From: Lactarius indigo
Lineage: Eukaryota; Basidiomycota; Agaricomycetes; Russulales; Russulaceae
Length of the DNA: 64,000 nucleotides
Assembly: GCA_025766275.1 (NCBI GenBank)
Contig: JAFKAC010000022.1
Coordinates: forward strand, 248,001-312,000
Direction: 5' to 3'
The position numbers were made by a program, and so were the translations under genes. The notes under the pieces were generated by a model. It was not told the origin of the DNA. It saw only the letters and a program-made list of their open reading frames with translations, and ran no database searches. Each line of letters begins with the position of its first letter. Position 1 is the first letter of the stretch. Below, piece by piece: positions 55,803 to 64,000 of this stretch.

Positions 55803-57934
55803 GCGTCGATGATTTGGTAACAAACCAAGGAGAGCTCGCAATAATATTAAATTTCAATCAATCAAGTCAGGAAGTGACAATCGAAGCTTGTGCGCCGCTA
55901 CCGGCAAATACCACGCAACAAGACATCGCAGCGGCGTACATCTCTCTATGTGATTCAGAAAACCCCAACCTAAGCACCTACCTTAATACCTCGGAATCTA
56001 ACAGCAGCGATCAGCTGGCCCGGCAGGAAGGCAAAAGCATCGCCTTCGCCGACGCAAAAGCACCGGCCGCAATATACCTCGGCAAGAAATACAAACCCGT
56101 AGCACTCAAAATCAGACCGATAGAAACCGAACTCCCAAGCCGGTTCAGAATAGTCCGCGAAATAACCGGTGACCCACTACAAGACCTACCGGCACTACCC
56201 ACTAAACCAAGCGAGTTCCGACCGACCGGCCGATATACTAGCGAACGCAAAACGCAATTTGACCTCGCGCACGCCAGTACCTTCTTATTACCAGAAGAAC
56301 GCAAGCTAATGCACGAATTCATGTGCATCCAGAATAAAGCATTTGCCTGGGAAGATGCTGAGCGTGGACACTTCCGCGAAGACTTCTTTCCGCCGATCGA
56401 AATCCCTACAATCCTGCACAAGCCTTGGGCTCAGCGAAACATACCAATACCACCCGGAATCTACGACGAAGTCTGCCGGTTAATAAGATGCAAGATCGAC
56501 GCCGGCGTATATGAGCCATCGAATTCTTCATACCGATCTCAGTGGTTCTGCGTCGTAAAGAAAGATGGAAAATCACTGCGCATAGTCCACAGCCTGGAGC
56601 CGCTTAACAAAGTTACAATCAAGCACGGCGGCGTCACCCCATTCACTGATCAGATAGGCGAGCATTTCGCCGGCCGAGCATGCGGCGGCATGCTAGACCT
56701 ATATGTCGGCTACGATGAACGAGGCTTATCACCAGAATCACGAGATTTAACAACCTTCCAATCACCATTCGGCGCCTTGCGACTGGTCACTTTACCCATG
56801 GGATGGACGAACTCGGTCCCGATATTTCACGACGACGTCACATACATATTGCAGCCAGAGATCCCAGATGTCACGGTTCCTTACATCGATGATGTGCCGA
56901 TTCGCGGACCGGCCGGTCGGTACGAACTAGCTGACGGAACCGAAGAACGCATATTAGAAAATACTGGCATCCGCCAATTTATCTGGGAGCACTTCCAAGG
57001 ACTCAATCGAGTAGTCCAGCAAGTCAAGTACTGCGGCGGCACGTTTAGCGGCCTAAAATCAATACTTTGCGCAGAGGAAATAACTGCAGTTGGACACCGG
57101 TGCACACCGCGCGGAAGGCTACCAGAGGTGGCCCGCATGAACAAGATCATTAACTGGGGACCGTGCAAAGACCTATCTGAAGTTCGCGCATTCCTCGGCA
57201 CTGTAGGAGTGTGCAGGATATTCATACAAAACTTCGCGAAACGAGCCAACTCGCTCATCAATCTCACTCGCAAAGGCGTTCCATTCGAATTTGGACCGGC
57301 GCAAGTTGCGGCCCAAGAAGATTTAAAGCAGGCCCTCTTGAGTTCGCCGGCGCTTCGGCCGATTGACTACCAATCCGACTCACCGGTAATACTGGCCGTG
57401 GACACCTCACCAATAGCCGTAGGGTTTTACCTCTGCCAGGCCGACTCAGCAATGCCGAAAAAGCGGTACTACGCACGCTTTGGTTTGTTGCTGCTAAATG
57501 ACCGAGAGCGCCGCTTTTCGCAACCGAAGCTAGAACTATACGGCCTCTATAGGGCACTGCGCGCTTACAAAATATTCATCGTCGGCGTGCGCAACCTAAT
57601 AGTGGAAGTAGATGCCAGGTATATCAAAGGCATGCTCAATAATCCAGACATCGCACCGTCGGCCAGCGTCAACCGCTGGATAGTATCAATTCTAACCTTT
57701 CATTTTGAGCTGCGCCACGTCCCTGGAAAGCAGCATGGACCGGATGGACTCTCTCGGCGGCCAGTACAGCCGGATGATGAACAAGAAGAGGAGGAAGAAA
57801 GCAGCGAAGAAGAATTCGAAGATTGGATTGATAACCTATATGGCTTCATGCATATGGTTAACCACCCGGTCGCGGCGCCTTGCACGAACCAACTTCTATA
57901 CACCATCGCAAGCACGAACATACCAGAAAGGTGA
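55799..57934 (+). CDS. Ty3/gypsy reverse transcriptase-RNase H
   Basis: In the -1 frame relative to Gag-PR. Reverse transcriptase blocks: YRSQWFCVVKKDGKSLRIVH, LDLYVGYDERGLS, TTFQSPFGALRLVTLPMGW, and the catalytic YIDD at about 56881-56895. A connection domain with GTVGVCRIFIQNFA follows, then RNase H with ILAVDTSP, a Glu in QPKLELYGLYRAL, Asp in EVDARYIKG, and the HVPGKQHGPDGLSRRP end. It stops at TGA 57932-57934. The same frame then reads PYEMADAFPYEPNYDLIP to a second TGA, so the first TGA again looks like a CGA-to-TGA change inside a longer pol. Confidence 0.85.
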   Translation, partial: LSVDDLVTNQGELAIILNFNQSSQEVTIEACAPLPANTTQQDIAAAYISLCDSENPNLSTYLNTSESNSSDQLARQEGKSIAFADAKAPAAIYLGKKYKPVALKIRPIETELPSRFRIVREITGDPLQDLPALPTKPSEFRPTGRYTSERKTQFDLAHASTFLLPEERKLMHEFMCIQNKAFAWEDAERGHFREDFFPPIEIPTILHKPWAQRNIPIPPGIYDEVCRLIRCKIDAGVYEPSNSSYRSQWFCVVKKDGKSLRIVHSLEPLNKVTIKHGGVTPFTDQIGEHFAGRACGGMLDLYVGYDERGLSPESRDLTTFQSPFGALRLVTLPMGWTNSVPIFHDDVTYILQPEIPDVTVPYIDDVPIRGPAGRYELADGTEERILENTGIRQFIWEHFQGLNRVVQQVKYCGGTFSGLKSILCAEEITAVGHRCTPRGRLPEVARMNKIINWGPCKDLSEVRAFLGTVGVCRIFIQNFAKRANSLINLTRKGVPFEFGPAQVAAQEDLKQALLSSPALRPIDYQSDSPVILAVDTSPIAVGFYLCQADSAMPKKRYYARFGLLLLNDRERRFSQPKLELYGLYRALRAYKIFIVGVRNLIVEVDARYIKGMLNNPDIAPSASVNRWIVSILTFHFELRHVPGKQHGPDGLSRRPVQPDDEQEEEEESSEEEFEDWIDNLYGFMHMVNHPVAAPCTNQLLYTIASTNIPER

Positions 57935-57987
57935 CCATACGAGATGGCCGACGCATTTCCATATGAGCCGAACTACGATCTAATCCC

Positions 57988-59421
57988 ATGAACGAAAGCG
58001 GCCGCGCAAGCCGACGAAAACTAGCGGCAGCGCACGACTGGCTGACCTTCCTGGAGCGACCGGAAGGCATGACAGAACAAGATTATACCGCTCTAGTGCG
58101 CTTCGCAGCAAGATTCTTCGTAGACGACGGGCTACTCTGGAAGCGAAACCCGCAGGGGGCCCACCAGAGAGTCCTGTATTGGCACCGACGCATTGAAGCG
58201 ATACACGCGGCCCACGATGATACCGGGCACCACAGCTTCTACGCGACCCGAGCTCTACTAATAGAATGGTACTGGTGGCCATTCATGGGCGACGACATCG
58301 CTTGGTACGTGCGCACCTGCCATGTCTGCCAGACCCGGCAGACCCAGCAAATCTCAATACCGCCGGTGGTCGCCACCCCCGCACCTTTATTTGCGAAGAT
58401 GTATATGGACACAATGCACCTCCCGCGTGCCGCTGGCTACTCCTACATTGTACAAGGCCGCTGCTCTCTGACCGGATACCCAGAATTTAGAATGCTCTGA
58501 AAAGAAACGGCTCAGGCACTCGGCGACTGGATATTCCAAGATGTACTATGCCGATGGGGAACGCTGACAGAAATAGTCTCAGATAACGGCAAGCCCTTCG
58601 TCGCAGCGCTTGGCCACTTGGAACGCAAGTACCACGTGACGCATATTAGGATAAGTGGATATAACTCTCGCGCGAATGGCATAGTAGAGCGCGCGCACTT
58701 CGATGTGCGGCAAGCGCTGTTTAAAGCGGTCGACGGTGAGCAAAACCGCTGGCCGCAGGCGACATATTCCGTATTCTGGTCGGAGCGCGTTACGCCGCGG
58801 AAGCGTCTCGGCTGCTCGCCATTCTTCGCGGCGACCGGCGTTCACCCACTGCTACCCTTCGACATCGTAGAAGCAAACTATCTATCGCCCCCACCCGATT
58901 CAATACTAGCGACAACCGACCTCATCGCCCGGCGGGCGGTAGCTCTACAAAAGCGACCGGAAGACCTAGACCAGCTCAAGGCGAGAGTCCACGAACACCG
59001 CAATCGCGCGGCCCTTCGGTTCGAGAAGGCACACTCGGCAACAATTCGCGACTACGATTTCAAAAGAGGCGCTCTAGTCCTAATCCGCAACACCGCGATA
59101 GAAAAAGCGCTGAATCGCAAAATGCGGCCGCGCTACTTCGGACCACTAGTAGTGGTCTCGCGAAACAAAGGAGGGGCCTACATAGTATGCGAACTCGACG
59201 GCACACTACTACACAGCACCATAGCAGCCTTCAGAGTGGTGCCGTATTTCGCCCGCGAATATATGGACATACCCGATCTAGAACAACATTTGGACGTCTC
59301 GGTCGCTCGGTTGCGCGAATTGGAAGCCAGTGGCGAACCGGATGTGGACCCACGGCAAGGCACCCAGGAGAGCGAAGACGACGAAGATATACCCGAGGCA
59401 GCCAAAGAACTCGACATGTGA
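57988..59421 (+). pseudogene. Ty3/gypsy integrase, with opal codon
   Basis: The frame is shifted -1 from the RT frame. It has the His2Cys2 finger (HAAHDDTGHHS, then YVRTCHVCQTRQ), a catalytic Asp in MYMDTMHLP, then TGA at 58498-58500 immediately after EFRML. The same frame continues KETAQALGDWIFQDV, second Asp in IVSDNGKPF, Glu in NGIVERAHFDVRQAL, and a C-terminal domain ending KELDM at 59421. Arg is expected at the TGA (CGA). As it stands the integrase cannot be made in full unless the stop is read through, so mobilisation would need help in trans. Confidence 0.85.
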
Positions 59422-59779
59422 ACATTCCATAAGCGCGAAAACACGGGCTGCGAAAGAGCCATCTCTGGACTTTAATTTTCTATAGTCTTACTTTATTATT
59501 GCTTTTAATCCTATGCGAACAGTGAAATAACACGCGATATACCCGCTACACGAGGCCAAACCCCAAGCGCACCGAGCACACACATGCCGGCCTAACAAGC
59601 CTGTTTCCGCAGTACCGGGCCAACTAAAACACCGAACTTCCGCAATAGCCAACGCCCACGGGGACTCTCACATCAAGATAAACAACTTCTCCAGTATAGC
59701 AGGAGGCCGCTACAAGCTCGCTACCAAAATTCTGGGTATACCAGCACCACCGCTCCTTCACGATCCAACGCGACAGTCC
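59422..59779. other. Non-coding space after pol
   Basis: No open frame of note on either strand. It lies between the sense pol stop and the antisense gene A stop, and is the likely region of convergent transcript ends. Confidence 0.5.
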
Positions 59780-60566
59780 TTAGACACCTACCCCAGTCTC
59801 ACCACCATCGTCCTCTGCACCGTCTTCCGCGCCAGCAACAAAATAACCTTCGGCGCCAATACCAACGTGCAACTCTACAGCGAAGCGATTAGGCATAAAG
59901 CGGCGAAAAAGAAATAGGCAAAGCATACCGCAAGGTGAGCGGCCCAGACTCATGATCTTCGGGAGCGACCCTCGCTTGCAAATCACTGTCAGCCGGTCAG
60001 ATCGCAACTTCGAGAGGTACCAATAATAGTCCTCGCGCAAAATGTCCCCGGCAGCCCGAAGCGACTCAAACTCGATAGCGGCACGATCATAAACATCCGG
60101 GACCTGCTCGCTAACCAGCGCTCCGGCGAGACACTCCTCAAGAGCAGCGCTCTGCGTGCGACATAAGACCCCCGTATACAGCAACACTCGGCTTCGAACG
60201 TGCTCAGTGACCATGGGGAACTCGAGCAGCCAATTAACATCCGCAAACGGTGCGGCCTCGGTCCGAACAAGCGAACGCAGGGCATATGCGTCGGCCCCCA
60301 TCTCGCCATCGTTAGCAGCATCCGCCATCAGCCAAAGATAATCCTAGAAGTGCCCAATCACCATGGAATGAACAAAACACATAGATTTAGCGACGTACCC
60401 ACGACCCCTGGAACAAGCGTAGCCACGACGCGATCTGCGGTGCCTGGCGAGGACACTGCGACCAAGTTTCGCCAAACACAAAGAAACTAGTCAAAGCGGA
60501 ATTGAAGGCAGCCTTGAGCAAACCCTCGGGCAAGTAGGCATCAGAGTCACGACCGGTATCAGCCAT
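59780..60566 (-). CDS. Antisense accessory gene A of the gypsy element, 243 aa, SHOCT-like
   Basis: Two exons on the minus strand: 60566-60399 and 60343-59780, with a 55-nt GTACGT..CTAG intron after a Trp codon (GSW). It starts MADTGRDSDAYLPEGLL, preceded by no other in-frame Met. Exon 2 has NWLLEFPMVTEHVRSRVLL and, at about residues 146-170, a motif aligning without gaps with the proteins of genes B and C (IEFESLRAAGDILREDYY). That motif resembles SHOCT, a short helical hairpin often found at protein ends. The C-terminus is acidic (AEDGAEDDGGE). The function is unknown. The conserved splice site and paralogy with gene B argue that it is real. Confidence 0.7.
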
Positions 60567-60732
60567 GGCAGGGAACGTTGGGACCGGCTCACAGCGAACA
60601 AGCCGCTTTAATGCGAGACAACTCGCTACAGACTCTTTTCACATGTCAATGGACAAAGATCGACACAAGCGACACCATTTAATAACAGGTTGTAGTACGC
60701 CAATTACAAAGGCCGGACAGGTACAAGGAACG
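60567..60732. other. Spacer between antisense genes A and B
   Basis: About 165 bases with no open frame. It probably holds the gene B 3' end and the gene A promoter. Confidence 0.4.
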
Positions 60733-61393
60733 CTACTCCGCATCATGCGATACCCCCTTGGTCGCTGAAGAGCTTTGCCGCGCGGTTTCGGCCAGTAAAC
60801 TAGCCCGACTGAGCCGCTCCTCCTGCCACTGATACTCGTCGAAACTGATAACGCCCGCAGCGAGAAGGTCCCGAAACTCGGCAACAGCTAAGACGTACGG
60901 GTCCCGAAGCGCAGATACCCCCGGTCCATGGATCACGTTCGCGATAACGGCGGACTGAGCGCGGCTGAATACGACGGCATACCGAATGAGCCGCGACTGG
61001 TGCTCCTCGAAAACGCCAGGGAATAATAGAAGCCATTCCAGCTCGGCATGAGGCGCGGCAGCTTCCTCGATGATGGTCCGAAGCTCCCGAGCGGACTCGG
61101 CGAGGCTATGAACACCAGCACGGGCGGCCATGCGCTCGGCATATTCCTGGAGAAGTTAGGCGTCTAGCGAAGACAAGCGAAAAGAAGCGTCGTACCCAAG
61201 CGCGATAGAAATCTCGAAGGAAGTCGGCAACATCTGCGGGGCGGCGCTGAAGACCGAACCACCGCTCGGAAAGCACGGCCAGCTGCGCAATCGCACGCAC
61301 ATACGCGCGACGGTTTTCGCCATCGCTCGAGTCCACCAGACTAGAGTTATTCGAAGGAACGGGCATCGAGCGCAAAGGGAGAAAACGTTCCAT
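60733..61393 (-). CDS. Antisense accessory gene B of the gypsy element, 203 aa, paralogue of A
   Basis: Two exons: 61393-61196 and 61146-60733, with a 49-nt intron (GTACGA..GCCTAAC..CCAG) placed after a Trp codon (RAW), as in gene A. Exon 1 reads MERFLPLRSMPVPSNNSS.. to RDFYRAW. Exon 2 includes EWLLLFPGVFEEHQSRLIR, matching gene A's NWLLEFPMVTEHVRSRVLL, and at about 155-180 the SHOCT-like AEFRDLLAAGVISFDEYQW. It shares exon phase, intron site and motif order with A, so one arose from the other by tandem duplication within the element or an ancestor. The role is unknown. Confidence 0.7.
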
Positions 61394-61633
61394 CCCTACT
61401 CACACCGCAAGCGTGACAAAAGTATCGCCGGCGCCGAGATGCCGGCCCGACGCGGTGGCTGAGGACAGCCAAATTTATTTTTTTCAGGGGGGGAAAGCGC
61501 AAGAAAAAGCGCAAGGCAATCGGCGCTAACTCATTTCAACGAAACGTGGCAAGATTGATACATTCCCAGGCACAGGGCAACACGGAAAGTCTATTTACAA
61601 ATGTTCTACAACAGTACATCGGGCAACTGTGGC
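61394..61633. other. Spacer between antisense genes B and C
   Basis: It contains a T-run followed by a G-run near 61475-61496, and a string GGTGGCTGAGGACAGCCAAA similar to GACTGACTGAGGACAGTCAG just before the 3' LTR (about 63205). This may be a duplicated cis-element, perhaps an extra polypurine tract. Confidence 0.35.
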
Positions 61634-63063
61634 TTACTCGGCACCGAGATCCCCGGAAATGCCCGCCCAGTCCATTTCGGCATCTTCCTCCTCATACTTG
61701 TATTTGGTCCCATCTTCAATTTCATCCTCATCAGCCGCTTCGGCATCATCATCCGAGAGCGCGTCAACGTCGACCGCTCGCTCCTTACCCTTCGACGAAG
61801 CGCGCATTCGTGGCCGTTTCGGCGGCGGCTGCCCGAGAGAAGTGCCAGGCTCAACCATCATACCAAGATAGCTGGCCAACTGGAAGCGAAGGAAAGTGAT
61901 ATTCTCGTCGATCAACGTACGAGAAGCCATCGCGCAAGCAAGCTCAGCACGATAAAACACGATCGTCGCGGCGAGCTCGACGCCCGAACAGTCCTCTGGG
62001 GGACCGAAAAAGGCGCCGGCGCGAGCGTTGCCAGAGAACGAGCCGGCGCGAGCACTGCCAGACGGCATGGGACCGGGCGAAGCGACACCGGGTGAAGCGA
62101 CACCGGGAGAGGGAACACGGGGAGGCGCGGCGGCGCCTGCCCGACGGCGGCGACGGCGCAGAAGCAGCGCCCGAACACACGTGCGATCCCCGTGAATGCA
62201 CCGCCAGCACGGATACGGCGGCAAACTACCGACAACGGGCGCGCATTTCACCTTGCTCTTGATGCAAGTCACGCACTAGAAGACAGGATTAGCCAACACC
62301 CAAGAGAAGCCAACCGAAACGCACCCGCCGCGACTGGTCCCCGACCCGGAAGCGACCGCGGGCTCCTCAGAAAGCGCGGCGGCGGCACCAGACGGGGAAG
62401 GCGCCGCCCCAGCCGCACGAAGAGCGGGAGATTGGATGGAACTCTGCGAAAAGAGTTCTGATAAGCCGAAGGCGGGAGAACCGCCGACGGGTGAAGGGCC
62501 GAGCGGGCGCGCGGACGACCACAAGAGCGGCGATGGAACCGGCAGCGACGGCGGCATGTCAGGCCTGGTGTCGGCTGCGAGAATGGCCGCACGGTGGGCC
62601 TCGAACTCGGCGCGAGACAAAGTACCAGCCTCCACCTGTTGGCGGTACTCGGCGAGCTGCGCATAGTCACCGGGTATATCGGCTGACCCAGGCGGAACCG
62701 ACGGCGCCAACAAGGAGCCCAGCCGCTCCTCGCTCCCAGCGACAAGACGAGGCGAATGTTCAAGCCAAGCCGCCGAAGCGAACGGAAGCAGGCAGCTGCG
62801 TGCAGCGCCAACAAGAGCGTCCACCTCCTGATCAACGCCGACATCTACGCCGGCCTCGATCGCCGACGAAACGACAAGTTCCTGTCAACCCGATCAACCA
62901 CGATCAGCACGGATCAAAGCCGACAAGTACTCACCAGAGCCGACGAAAAGGTCTGCGCTAGCTCGTCGGCCGACGCGGCATCCAAATCGGTCCTCTCAAA
63001 CTCGGGGCGAAGACGCAAGAGTGACAACTTAGCGAACGAAAAAACACGGGATTTTTGCGACAT
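61634..63063 (-). CDS. Antisense accessory gene C of the gypsy element, 443 aa, Zn2Cys6 and SHOCT-like
   Basis: Three exons: 63063-62935, 62881-62321, 62275-61634. Intron 1 is GTGAGT..TTGACAG (53 nt); intron 2 ends GGCTAATC..CTTCTAG (donor least sure, GTTTCG). It starts MSQKSRVFSFAKLSLL. At about 120-146 lies the SHOCT-like AEYRQQVEAGTLSRAEFEA, then a Ser/Pro/Ala-rich stretch. At 231-263 the cysteines form C-X2-C-X6-C-X11-C-X2-C-X6-C, exactly the Zn2Cys6 binuclear pattern, with basic residues in the first loop (IKSKVK). A run of Arg follows, then PPKRPRM (possible NLS) and a very acidic C-terminus (SDDDAEAADEDEIED). It is possibly a nuclear DNA-binding factor acting on the element or the host. 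That is inference. Confidence 0.68.
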
Positions 63064-63233
63064 GTTAGAAGAATCGACTCAAGGAAGAAAAACGGCGAAA
63101 GGACGATGATAACAATATCGGCGACAACGTATGGCAGACTCGCAGACCGTTCTCACACTACCGGCACCACCCGACGACTTCTACCACGCGATGCTATTGC
63201 GCCGACTGACTGAGGACAGTCAGAAGCTCAGCC

Positions 63234-63244
63234 AAGAGGGGAAA
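63234..63244 (+). other. Polypurine tract of the gypsy element
   Basis: AAGAGGGGAAA directly precedes the 3' LTR start TGATACACC, the expected place for plus-strand priming. Confidence 0.7.
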
Positions 63245-64000
63245 TGATACACCCGGCGCGCCGCTAAGCGTTAATTTTCGCAGATCTAAGCTAATACGAC
63301 AATATGCGGCAGACCGGCCCAACCGGCCCGTCTAGAGTACTGCAATCGGTCACTCTCGGCGGCGGGAAGAGCAGCCCGTGGTGATGGGCCGAGACGCCCG
63401 AATATTCTAGCCACATATGCGAACGGTAGCCTACTGCTGCAATCACGGGTGCGGCCCCAGCGCGGGGTACGGGATGGTGCCTATATTAGCGCGGAACATG
63501 TGAAAGCCCCAGAAACCGATCAGGGCCGACATGGCGAATAGCGACATACTGGAGCGGCCGAGCAGAATCACAGGCGCGGCCATGGCGCGAATAGGCAAAG
63601 CAGCACCTAGGGTTGGTAAGGCGACACCCCAGAGAAGAGCGGATCAGACTGGCGTGGGTTTAAGGCAGGAGAGTAAGATGGACGTTCAGCAAGGGAAAAG
63701 CGGCGAGGTGCGGATTCGGTCGGCGAGCGGCAGCACATAAATAGCTCTATACCACAGGTACAAGAACAGCAACCTTTGGGGAGCCCATAGCGACCTCATT
63801 CGATTCATACGCTCATATCCTACTATTTGATTATCTACAACATCTATTCTATTTTGATTTCGCGAAGCACCTGTGTGTGCGTATTCGGCTATACCTCGGC
63901 TATTCGCAGCCCCGCGTCGCGTTAAGACTACATCGCTCTCACCTCGGTCGGCTTCGGCTCGTTCGGTCCCGCGTTGGTGCGCCTTCGGTTAAAGTCGCCA
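63245..64000 (+). mobile_element. 3' LTR of the Ty3/gypsy element (cut by window end)
   Basis: It matches 52100-52855 with one difference (63956 G against 52811 A). The last 96 bases and the right target duplication lie outside the window. The high identity shows recent insertion. Confidence 0.95.

Noticed and set aside
62436..63109. Plus-strand frames at 62436-63109
   Set aside because: They overlap the antisense gene C exons, which have conserved motifs and introns. The plus frames have none.

Overview
The window looks like a repeat-rich, rapidly evolving region of a basidiomycete genome, most likely an Agaricomycete. The evidence is the short 43-60 nt GT..AG introns, Goodbye-NACHT-ankyrin NLR receptors, F-box/LRR families of mushroom-fungus type, and several LTR retrotransposon families. 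Nothing bacterial is present. The exact order cannot be read from the sequence.

Layout. 1-2.9 kb holds no gene I can support. 2.9-4.5 kb is a 5'-truncated NLR pseudogene (copy A). 5.9-6.4 kb is a solo LTR with an unusual internal duplication. 9-11.8 kb is a dead MULE transposase on the minus strand, split by a solo LTR. 12.2-13.1 kb joins an F-box fragment to a MAD1 C-terminal fragment, and 13.35-14.3 kb is an unrecognised spliced minus-strand gene. From 14.6 to 48.7 kb a segment made of a minus-strand LRR-type gene, a plus-strand NLR and a plus-strand F-box/LRR gene has been duplicated. NLR copies B (16.6-20.2), C (36.0-40.0) and D (45.0-48.7) all reconstruct as intact 8-exon genes of 1073, 1193 and 1101 aa. 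The partner F-box and LRR-type copies are mostly broken, several by LTR insertions with 5-bp target duplications. A full Ty1/copia element with visually identical LTRs (26.55-32.93 kb), a SWIM-domain transposase fragment and two tandem-repeat arrays separate the NLR C promoter region from its gene.

The right end (49-64 kb) is a nest. A minus-strand copia element has been interrupted in its integrase by a Ty3/gypsy element of more than 11.9 kb whose LTRs differ at one visible position. Between its pol gene and 3' LTR the gypsy element carries three genes in antisense orientation, each with well-formed introns. All three proteins share an ungapped SHOCT-like helical motif; two are clear paralogues with the intron at the same place, and the third has a perfect Zn2Cys6 cysteine pattern. 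I consider this antisense module the most likely undescribed system in the window.

Working picture: the NLRs are probably cytosolic non-self or stress sensors (Goodbye effector/adaptor, NACHT switch, ankyrin sensor) whose repeats diversify by unequal exchange. Transposons both drive and scar this cluster. A recurring lesion is CGA to TGA (at least six cases), which fits deamination at CpG sites.
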